Shown here one piece after another: positions 6,487 to 13,738 of a stretch of 64,000 nucleotides of DNA. The notes under the pieces were generated by a model. It worked only from the letters and a program-made list of their open reading frames with translations. It was not told the DNA's origin and ran no database searches. Source of the DNA: DSOI01 sp041394885 (GTDB lineage: Bacteria; Acidobacteriota; Terriglobia; Bryobacterales; Bryobacteraceae); NCBI GenBank assembly GCA_041394885.1, contig JAWKHI010000014.1, positions 1-64,000 of the forward strand, in the 5' to 3' direction. The position numbers and the translations under genes are program-made. Position 1 is the stretch's first letter. The number at the start of each line of letters is the position of its first letter.

Positions 6487-8265
6487 ATGGGAGCAGCGGC
6501 GGCGCCCGCTCCCGATCCTCGCCCGAGCGATCGGAGCTTGCCGGAGTATTTGCCGGCCCGGATGGTGAATGAGTATGTCTACTGTCCGAGGTTGTTTTTC
6601 CTCGAATGGGTGGAAGGATTGTTCGCCGAGAGCGCGGACACGGTGGAGGGATCTGCCCAGCACCAGCGCGTGGACAAGGAAGGGAAGGGTCTGCCGGACG
6701 CCGATGCTCTGGGGGAGGACGAGCGGCTGCAGACGCGATCCGTGACGATGTCGAGCGAGCGGCTAGGCGTGATCGCGAAGATGGACATCGTGGATGTAGA
6801 AGGCGGCGTGGTGACGCCGGTGGACTACAAGCACGGCAAACCAAGGGAATCCGACGCCGGGTTGGAGCTATGGCCGGCGGACCGAGTGCAACTGGGCGTG
6901 CAGGCGCTTGTGCTGCGGGACAACGGATACCGGTGCGACGAGGCGGTGGTGTTCTACCAGAAGACGCGCCAGAAGGTTCGTGTACCGGTGGATGCGGGCC
7001 TGGTGGAAGAGACCGAGCGAGCGATTGCAGAGGCATGGGAAACGGCGCGGAGGGGCGAGATACCGCCGCCGCTCGAAGACTCGCCGAAGTGCCCGGGGTG
7101 TTCGCTGGTCCCGATCTGCCTGCCGGACGAAACGAACCGGCTGGTGCAGATCGAGGAGGCGAGCGAAGCCGAACAACTGGCGCTGTTTCCGGAGGCGGAG
7201 CCGCCGCGGAAGGGTCCGGGGCGGGAGGGAGTGCGCCAACTGGTGAGCGCGCGGGACGAAAAGCGGCCGGTTTACCTGAATACGCAAGGGCTGCGAGTGG
7301 GGAAGCGGGGTGAAGTGCTGCAGGTGAAAGAGAAGGAAAGTCTGCGGCAGGAGGTGCGGATCCATGAGATGAATCAACTGAATCTGATGGGGAATGTCCA
7401 GATCTCGACGCAGGCGGTGCAAACGTTGTGCGAGGCGGGTGTGCCGGTTTGTTACTTCTCAATGGGCGGATGGTTTTACGGGATCACGGTGGGGATGAAC
7501 ACGAAGAATGTGTTTTTGCGGCGGCGGCAATATGACGGGTCCGCGCAAGAGTGGCTGCGGTTGGCGCTGGCGCGGCGGTTGGTGGCAGGGAAGGTGAGGA
7601 ACCAGCGAACGTTGTTGATGCGGAATCACGTGGAGCCGAAGGGGCTTGTGCTGGAACAGTTGCGTGAGATGGCGGGGCGCGCGGAGGCGGCGGGCAGTTT
7701 GGAGGAGTTGCTGGGATTGGAGGGGAACGCGGCGCGATTGTACTTTGGGGAGTTCGATGGGCTGTTGAAGGCGGACGACGAGGAGGAAATGCCGGCGATT
7801 TTCCGGATGGACTTTCAGGGGAGGAACCGGCGGCCGCCCCGGGATGCGGTGAACGCGTTGCTGTCGTTGGGCTACAGCATGTTGGCGAAGGACCTGACGA
7901 TTGCGTGCTACGCGGTGGGTTTCGATCCGATGATGGGGTTTTATCATGAGCCGCGGTTTGGGAGACCCTCTCTGGCGCTGGACTTGATGGAGCCATTCCG
8001 GCCGTTGATTGTGGATTCAGCGGTGATCAGCGCGATTAACACGAAGATGGTGACGCCGCGGGATTTCGTGACGGCGGGCCGGGGTGTGGCGTTGCGGCCC
8101 GAGGGGCGGAAGGCGTTTTTCCGGGCGTATGAGCTACGGATGGATGGGTTGGTGACGCATCCTTTGTTCGACTACCGGGTTTCTTACCGGCGGTTGTTGG
8201 AGATCCAGGTCCGGCTGTTGGGGCGGTGGCTGGAGGGGAGATTGGGGAGTATCCGGTGTTTGTGA
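6487..8265 (+). CDS. cas4-cas1: Cas4-Cas1 fusion, type I-G adaptation protein
   Basis: A 592-residue fusion characteristic of type I-G loci. The Cas4 part (~1-215) has C33 in YCPR, H59, MDIVD (D100), VDYKHGK (D113, K115) and the C-terminal cysteine cluster KCPGCSLVPIC (~200-211), so the RecB-type nuclease and its iron-sulphur ligands look complete. The Cas1 integrase (~255-592) starts RPVYLNTQGLRVG and contains GNAARLYF (catalytic Glu), FYHEPRFGRPSLALDLMEPF (catalytic His and Asp region) and an RLL-rich end. Cas4 trims and orients prespacers; Cas1 integrates them. It ends 13 bases before the first CRISPR repeat. A truncated duplicate of its first 35 codons lies at 4535. Confidence 0.95.
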   Translation: MGAAAAPAPDPRPSDRSLPEYLPARMVNEYVYCPRLFFLEWVEGLFAESADTVEGSAQHQRVDKEGKGLPDADALGEDERLQTRSVTMSSERLGVIAKMDIVDVEGGVVTPVDYKHGKPRESDAGLELWPADRVQLGVQALVLRDNGYRCDEAVVFYQKTRQKVRVPVDAGLVEETERAIAEAWETARRGEIPPPLEDSPKCPGCSLVPICLPDETNRLVQIEEASEAEQLALFPEAEPPRKGPGREGVRQLVSARDEKRPVYLNTQGLRVGKRGEVLQVKEKESLRQEVRIHEMNQLNLMGNVQISTQAVQTLCEAGVPVCYFSMGGWFYGITVGMNTKNVFLRRRQYDGSAQEWLRLALARRLVAGKVRNQRTLLMRNHVEPKGLVLEQLREMAGRAEAAGSLEELLGLEGNAARLYFGEFDGLLKADDEEEMPAIFRMDFQGRNRRPPRDAVNALLSLGYSMLAKDLTIACYAVGFDPMMGFYHEPRFGRPSLALDLMEPFRPLIVDSAVISAINTKMVTPRDFVTAGRGVALRPEGRKAFFRAYELRMDGLVTHPLFDYRVSYRRLLEIQVRLLGRWLEGRLGSIRCL

Positions 8266-8278
8266 CTCGGTGAGGGCG

Positions 8279-11086
8279 GGGGGGATGGGGCCGCGATCAA
8301 TTGATCGCGGAAGGTTTCCCTGCGGTGCAGCGCGGTGGCCTCTGTGCTTCAATGAGGCCGCGATCAATTGATCGCGGAAGGGAGCGCTCAGACGAGCGCT
8401 CGCGACGCTACGATTTGCTTCAATGAGGCCGCGATCAATTGATCGCGGAAGGTCGTGCTGCTGTGCCTGTTCCCTACTGCTGCGGATCAGAGCTTCAATG
8501 AGGCCGCGATCAATTGATCGCGGAAGGGACCACGAAGCTCGGCCATTCGTGCCGTAACGCGCGCTTCAATGAGGCCGCGATCAATTGATCGCGGAAGGGC
8601 ACTGGCCGCCTCTTACCGTCGCGGTCGGCGCTACCAGCTTCAATGAGGCCGCGATCAATTGATCGCGGAAGGCTACAACAAATCCGCGCCGCCGGGAAGC
8701 TGACTGGAGCCATCGAGGCCGCGATCAATTGATCGCGGAAGGGGCAACGTGCTTCCGGTTGGCCGATCTCGCCGAGCTGTCAATGAGGCCGCGATCAATT
8801 GATCGCGGAAGGCCGTCGAATGGCGAAAGGCACGGCTGGAACGTAGGCTTCAATGAGGCCGCGATCAATTGATCGCGGAAGGGTCACCGCGCCACCCTCC
8901 GACCGCACCGGAGCTTCAATGAGGCCGCGATCAATTGATCGCGGAAGGCCAGTACCGATTACTCATCCGCGCAGGTCCTGGGCTTCAATGAGGCCGCGAT
9001 CAATTGATCGCGGAAGGGCGAGGAGATGGACTCCTCCGCACCATCCGGAGCTTCAATGAGGCCGCGATCAATTGATCGCGGAAGGGCGCTTCGGCCAAGA
9101 AAAGCTTTCGGCATCAGCATCGGCTTCAATGAGGCCACGCGATCAATTGATCGCGGAAGGTCTCAGATACCGAATGCCTGATTCAACCACCATGTGCTTC
9201 AATGAGGCCGCGATCAATTGATCGCGGAAGGCCTGGCAACTGGCCCGAAGCAACGCGTGGGCCGCGATCAATTTGATCGCGAGAGCCCGCACCAACGGCC
9301 CAGTCCTTCTCGAAGCTTCAATGAGGCCGCGATCAATTGATCGCGGAAGGGCGCGCCCGCCGCCGCGCTGAGCCACACGCCCTTCGAGGCCGCGATCAAT
9401 TGATCGCGGAAGGGGGACTGTCCCGCGTGACCCTTTCCGGGTCGCTTCAATGAGGCCGCGATCAATTGATCGCGGAAGGGCCCGGAAGAGGGCACCCTTC
9501 GGCAAACGGTCACGCTTCAATGAGGCCGCGTCAATTGATCGCGGAAGGTCGATGACCGTTCGCTGGTACGGGGGCGGGAAGCTTCAATGAGGCCGCGATC
9601 AATTGATCGCGGAAGGGAGGCCTAAGCGGCCGTCAGCGCCGGGCTGGCTTCAATGAGGCCGCGATCAATTGATCGCGGAAGGACCACAACGTTCTGGATG
9701 ATCGTACCGGCGCTTCAATGAGGCCGCGATCAATTGATCGCGGAAGGCGCGCGTCGACCCAGGTCTCGGCGAGCCAGCATTGCTTCAATGAGGCCGCGAT
9801 CAATTGATCGCGGAAGGGGATCATTTCTGGGGACTCCTTGTGCGTTCAGCTTCAATGAGGCCGCGATCAATTGATCGCGGAAGGCCTGCGATCAGCTTCG
9901 GCGCACCACGGCGGCTTCAATGAGGCCGCGATCAATTGATCGCGGAAGGACTACCTAAGGATGGCACCTCGGCGTGACCTCGCTTCAATGAGGCCGCGAT
10001 CAATTGATCGCGGAAGGGTCGTGTACTCGTGCGAAAGGGGTGGAGTTGCGAGGCTTCAATGAGGCCGCGATCAATTGATCGCGGAAGGTGCCGCTCGGAC
10101 GTGGCGGTTGATCGCTGGAAGCGCGCGAATGCTTCAATGAGGGCCGCGATCAATTGATCGCGGAAGGCAGGTGATCCGGGCGGATGCTCGCTGTGGCTCT
10201 GGCTTCAATGAGGCCGCGATCAATTGATCGCGGAAGGTCAGCCTTGCTCGGGGCGCGGCGTGAAGACCGGCTTCAATGAGGCCGCGATCAATTGATGGAA
10301 GGAAGGCTAGGGTTCGCGATGAAGGCAAAGGCTGACGTGAGGCCGCGATCAATTGATCGCGGAAGGGCCGTTCGCTTGGTATGGCAAATCAACTGGCTTC
10401 AATGAGGCCGCGATCAATTGATCGCGGAAGGTTGCTCGTGCGAGACACTCGCCGGTCTGCGTTCCGCTTCAATGAGGCCGCGATCAATTGATCGCGGAAG
10501 GTAATACCGGGCCAGGCAGCACGCCCCTGGACGCTTCAATGAGGCCGCGATCAATTGATCGCGGAAGGCCTGCCCCCGTCAGAGCCCTCCCCCGCTTCAA
10601 TGAGGCCGCGATCAATTGATCGCGGAAGGCCGGCCTCTGTGAAGCGCCCCACACCGTGCTTCAATGAGGCCGCGATCACTTGATCGCGGAAGGGAGACCT
10701 TCTGCCGCCGGGATCGCCACGCAGGGCGCTTCAATGAGGCCGCGATCAATTGATCGCGGAAGGACCTTCGTAACTCGAAGAAGCCAGGTCCACGCTTCAA
10801 TGAGGCCGCGATCAATTGATCGCGGAAGGCTCCAGCGATAATGTCGATGCTTCAATAGGCCGCGTCCCAACTGATCGCGGAAGGCCGCCGAGGCGGCCAG
10901 CTTTGCTTTTAATGCTTCTGAGGCCGCGATCAATTGATCGCGGAAGGAAGGAACGCCGGGCGACCACCACGCAGATCTCGCTTCAATGAGCCGCGATCAA
11001 TTGATCGCGGAAAGGACTTAGGTGCTTCCGGTAATGATCCATTTTTCGGCGCTTCAATGAGGCCGCGATCAATTGATCGCGGAAGG
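8279..11086 (-). CRISPR. CRISPR array, about 42 repeats of 36 bp with a perfect palindromic core
   Basis: About 42 repeats alternate with unique spacers. The plus-strand repeat begins GCTTCAATGAGG and ends CGGAAGG; its centre CCGCGATCAATTGATCGCGG is a perfect 20-bp palindrome. On the minus strand the repeat ends ATTGAAGC, resembling the 8-base 5' handle common in type I, so minus-strand transcription is inferred. Spacers are mostly 29-39 bases, with outliers such as ~25 (near 10570) and ~19 (near 10830). About one repeat in three is altered: the first (8279) has lost its GCTTCAAT end; 9123, 9514, 10131, 10914 and 10980 carry small indels; 9251, 10270 and 10849 are badly degraded; 8707, 8777, 9378, 10331 and 10658 have substitutions. 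Open frames reading PRSIDRGLIEA are repeat artefacts. Confidence 0.97.
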
Positions 11087-11219
11087 AGCCGTCGCTGTAA
11101 CTATTCAATTATCAACCATCTGGACCCGCTCGCGCGAGAGCCTCGCCTCACTCCACTGCCAATTCGTGGAGGCTGATGCGAGAGAAACTGTAAATATCGT
11201 CATATCACAAAGTTGAAGG
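11087..11219 (-). promoter_or_regulatory. Candidate CRISPR leader
   Basis: AT-rich sequence adjoining the last intact repeat, on the side that would be upstream if the array is transcribed on the minus strand (inferred from the ATTGAAGC repeat end). The minus strand reads TTGTGATATGACGATATTT near 11190-11210, which could hold promoter elements. Several repeats close to it are degraded, so the leader end is not certain; the other end abuts cas4-cas1 with only 13 bases. Confidence 0.4.
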
Positions 11220-11264
11220 CCGCGAGCGGTCCCCCGGTTTTCGCCGCCGCTCCACCGCTCGCGG
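11220..11264. repeat. Long inverted repeat (11-bp stem)
   Basis: CCGCGAGCGGT at 11220-11230 pairs perfectly with ACCGCTCGCGG at 11254-11264 across a 23-base loop. There is no T-run on either side, so it looks more like a REP-type palindrome or a structured boundary of the array than a terminator. From here to 11340 I see no gene. Confidence 0.5.
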
Positions 11265-11340
11265 GGGACGCCGGGCGGCGGCAGGCTGGCTGCAGAAAAA
11301 GGATTATGGACATCCCGCTTCCGCCGGTGATCTCCTAAGG

Positions 11341-11411
11341 ACTCGCCGGCACAACGGAGCAGAGGCGGCGGATCCCTTGCTGCCTCGATGGGCCCCGCCC
11401 TGTGCCGGCTA
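11341..11411 (+). mobile_element. MITE-like short element with terminal inverted repeats, copy B
   Basis: About 71 bases closely matching 5792-5863, with ends ctcgccggcaca and tgtgccggctagcgag. It lies between the CRISPR leader and the truncated second cas3. The region 11412-11497 after it has no recognisable gene. Confidence 0.6.
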
Positions 11412-11497
11412 GCGAGTGGTCGAGAGGACAAATCCGGACGCACCGGCTGGAACTCCAGACGACGGCCAGATGGTTGCCAGTCCGGGGCGGCGCGTTG

Positions 11498-11536
11498 TCA
11501 GTCGGCGGCGACGGGGGCCTTCGCATCGTGGAATTG
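11498..11536 (-). repeat. 39-bp duplicate of the DUF3500 gene's 3' end
   Basis: 36 of 39 bases match 13739-13777, the last 12 codons and stop of the DUF3500 gene (QFHDAKAPVAAD, then stop). The three differences are synonymous at the protein level. Here the same tail is joined in frame to a cas3 fragment just after the DEAH box. Confidence 0.85.
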
Positions 11537-12067
11537 CAGGTGTGCTTCATCGATGACAATGGCGGAGCCGATCAAAGCTCCGGCGACCATGCTGCCGAGG
11601 CGCTTGGGCAGTGAGACGGGAAGGGAGAGATAGCCGGAGAGGAGTTGATCGATTGTGGTGAAGACGAGATCGGACTCGAAGAAGGGGTCATTCTTTTCAC
11701 CTCCCATTTGCAGGCTGCAATGGAGAGTGGGGTCTGAGTAGGAACGGGACTTGGCAGAGGACTCGATTGTGGGGAACGATTCGGGTATCCGGGAAAGTGA
11801 GTCGAGCACGGATCGATGAATGCCGGAAGCGAGCGAGCGAAGGGGCAGCGCGTAGATGAGCCGGTCCGCGAATCGGGCGTTGTTGGAGAGGGCGTGGAGG
11901 AATGGAGCTACGACTGTCCATGTCTTACCGGCTCCGGTTGGGGCTCTCAGGACGATGGACTGACCAGATTGCCAGATCGGGGCAAATCACCTTTGGTAGG
12001 GAAAGGGGGCGTTGCCTGTGAGGCGTTCGAAGAAGGTGGTGAAATCGGGCGGTTCCGCGCAGGACAT
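11498..12067 (-). pseudogene. Truncated cas3 helicase of a second, non-I-G system, with chimeric 3' tail
   Basis: Starts at ATG 12067 after a strong AAAGGAGG site: MSCAEPPDFTTFFERLTGN.., then PFPYQR followed by an in-frame TGA (11987-11989, codon 27). Beyond the stop, in the same frame, come LRAPTGAGKTWTVV (Walker A), LIYALPLRSLA, DLVFTTIDQLLSGYLSLP and AIVIDEAHL (DEAH box). All are Cas3 helicase motifs, and the APTGAGKT variant differs from the I-G cas3. Helicase domain 2 and any HD domain are missing. Directly after DEAHL the frame continues into QFHDAKAPVAAD, copied from the DUF3500 gene. It is a clear pseudogene: one nonsense codon plus truncation. It probably belonged with the cas6 at 12723. 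Confidence 0.85.
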
Positions 12068-12176
12068 GAACGTCCTCCTTTCCCTGGCAGTCTACCTGTT
12101 GCCGGGTTAACGGGGTTTGACGGCGGTGATTGACGCGATGGGCAGTGGGCGGTAAGGTGGTTTTGGAAGGAATCGC

Positions 12177-12440
12177 ATGAACATTGAGCTTTCCCGCGAA
12201 ATCGAACAACTGGTGGAGAGTAAAATCCGGTCCGGCCGCTTCCAGTCCGCCAGTGACGTGGTTGCGGAGGCGGTCCGCCTCATGGATGAAACCGAACGGG
12301 CGGATGCAGAGCACCTGGCGGACTTGCAGCGCCGGCTGGATGAAGATCTTGCCGCATTGGACCGGGGCGAAGGCTTGGACGGGGAAGCGTTCATGGCCGA
12401 GATGCTCGCGGAGCTCGATGCCCGCCACGCACGTGGATGA
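12177..12440 (+). CDS. parD: ParD/RHH-type antitoxin
   Basis: An 87-residue antitoxin beginning MNIELSREIEQLVESKIRSG and containing GRFQSASDVVAEAVRLMDE, the ribbon-helix-helix DNA-binding pattern of ParD proteins. The charged C-terminal half would bind and neutralise the toxin. The ATG follows GGAAGG at a normal distance. Its stop overlaps the toxin start in ATGA (12437-12440). It lies on the plus strand between a dead cas3 and an intact cas6, both on the minus strand, so the module appears to have been inserted into an older cas operon. RHH antitoxins usually repress their own promoter. Confidence 0.85.
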   Translation: MNIELSREIEQLVESKIRSGRFQSASDVVAEAVRLMDETERADAEHLADLQRRLDEDLAALDRGEGLDGEAFMAEMLAELDARHARG

Positions 12441-12745
12441 AGGTCTACGTTCTCGCGCCCGGCGCGCAGCGGGACTTGACTGTCATCCGCGACTATTTCG
12501 AAGAGGCGGGTGGTTACAGGGTGGCTCGCCGGATTGTGACCCAGATGGTGGCGGCGTTCCGGTTTCTCGCCCGCACGCCTGGAGCGGGACATAAACGCAC
12601 GGATCTCGCGGGTGGCCGGCCCGTGCTCTTTTGGCCGATGCGAGAGTACCTCGTCGTCTACCGGCGCGGGCCGCGAATTGAAAACGTAGCCGTTCTGCAT
12701 GGGAACCGCGATGTGGCGCGGATCATCGAACAGCGGATGCGGTAG
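12437..12745 (+). CDS. parE: ParE/RelE-family toxin
   Basis: A 102-residue toxin of the ParE/RelE fold (MKVYVLAPGAQRDLTVIRDY). It has the usual central region GAGHKRTDL and end with FWPMREYLVVYRR and VLHGNRDV. ParE members poison gyrase, RelE members cleave mRNA; the sequence alone leans to ParE because of the ParD partner. The start codon overlaps the antitoxin stop, indicating coupled translation. Its last 23 bases overlap the 3' end of the convergent cas6 gene. No defect is visible. Confidence 0.82.
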   Translation: MKVYVLAPGAQRDLTVIRDYFEEAGGYRVARRIVTQMVAAFRFLARTPGAGHKRTDLAGGRPVLFWPMREYLVVYRRGPRIENVAVLHGNRDVARIIEQRMR

Positions 12746-13697
12746 AATTGGGGCACTCGACATCCAGTTCCCCCTTACCCCAGACAGTCTGCCGACCGAC
12801 TCCTATCCACTTGCCTGCTTCGAGGTAGGGGACGAACTCGCCCAGTTCCCCTTCATAGACCACTTCTCCAACACGTGGACGGCGACGGGCGAAGCCACCG
12901 ATCGAGTGGTACCGACCGGTCCTCGAAGACCGGCGTTGTACGTCTTCGTGGCGGAGATCGCAGTGCAGCAGGCGGATGTGGGTGGCGCGTTCTTGGGCGG
13001 CTCGGAAGTCGATGTCGAGTGGGCCGTCGCCGTAGAGGCTACCGAGAATGGAAATGCGGTCGCGCAGTCGCGCGTATAGGACCGAGAACTCCGGGCGGGA
13101 GACAGGTTCGTGTCCGGACTTTATCTCGGTGGGCGTCACGAACCGGACGCGAAGTCTGGTGGCGGAAGCCGGGGCCGCGAGTTCGACAACGGAAGGCATC
13201 ATGGATCGCGCCTGGAACGTCGCCCCATCGAATAGGTTGGCGATGCGTCCGCCGGCCAGGTCGAGCTGATCGACCGCGCGGAGGGAAGCCGCACCCCGGC
13301 CCGGCCCGATGCCTTCGCGTGCCAGTTGGGCGAAGGTCAGGACGAAATAAGGGAGAACGGGCATGTGTATCGCAAACAGATGGATATCGAAGTAGAAGCC
13401 CTCGCCGGGTGCGACGGTGCGTCCGTCGAGGTGCGCGGCCCGGAATACAAACGGGCGCGGGAGTTCAGAAAATCCGCTGGGATGCGCGGCCGACGGGCGG
13501 GGTTCGAAGACCAAGGCGTAAGGGCAACTGTTGCCGATTTCGCAAGCCGCGACATCGTCGCAGGTAGGGACACACGCGATACGGCGGAATATGGTTCCGA
13601 AAGCCCCGCGCACGATGTTGCCCGCCTTGCCGGGCGGAAACAGGATCGACCCCTTAGCGGAGAATTCGAAGCGAAGGCGAAAGAACTGGAGTTTCAC
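12723..13697 (-). CDS. cas6: Cas6 crRNA-processing endoribonuclease
   Basis: A 324-residue RAMP-fold Cas6. Recognised by PRPFVFRAAHLDG, FDIHLFAIHMP, LAREGIGPGRG (Gly-rich), RVRFVTPTEIKSG, SSRTGRYHSIGGF and the C-terminal VGRQTVWGKGELDV. Cas6 cuts precursor crRNA within repeats. Type I-G systems normally carry this activity in Csb2, so a stand-alone Cas6 points to a second CRISPR system, together with the cas3 fragment at 11498-12067. The start is GTG at 13697, 41 bases after the DUF3500 stop. The frame is full length with no visible damage. No effector genes of its own remain in the window. It could serve this array in trans, which is untested. Confidence 0.85.
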   Translation of the reverse strand: MKLQFFRLRFEFSAKGSILFPPGKAGNIVRGAFGTIFRRIACVPTCDDVAACEIGNSCPYALVFEPRPSAAHPSGFSELPRPFVFRAAHLDGRTVAPGEGFYFDIHLFAIHMPVLPYFVLTFAQLAREGIGPGRGAASLRAVDQLDLAGGRIANLFDGATFQARSMMPSVVELAAPASATRLRVRFVTPTEIKSGHEPVSRPEFSVLYARLRDRISILGSLYGDGPLDIDFRAAQERATHIRLLHCDLRHEDVQRRSSRTGRYHSIGGFARRRPRVGEVVYEGELGEFVPYLEAGKWIGVGRQTVWGKGELDVECPNSTASAVR

Positions 13698-13738
13698 GAG
13701 AACGATGGCGTTACCAGGCGCTCGAGTCCGGCCGGAAC

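Larger units (their letters stand above)
5276..6591 (+). repeat. Tandem segmental duplication, copy 2 (MNT-HEPN'-cas2-cas4-cas1)
   Basis: Second copy of the segment at 3686-4639. It differs by a ~170-base insertion between the MNT and HEPN genes (5697-5870, containing a terminal-inverted-repeat element), a 60-base in-frame deletion in HEPN (after 6080), and a complete cas2 and cas4-cas1. Flanking sequence differs from copy 1 immediately outside the borders. Confidence 0.9.

Noticed and set aside
8279..11086. Palindromic repeats as binding sites for a regulator
   Set aside because: Regular spacing with unique spacers beside cas4-cas1 and cas2 fits a CRISPR array far better.
8500..11180. Many short open frames reading PRSIDRGLIEA
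   Set aside because: They are translations of the CRISPR repeat on either strand, not proteins.
11105..11443. 112-codon minus-strand frame through leader and hairpin
   Set aside because: Low-complexity content, no ribosome site, and it overlaps the array flank and the inverted-repeat element.
11816..12133. Plus-strand frame opposite the second cas3
   Set aside because: Antisense to recognisable Cas3 motifs on the other strand.
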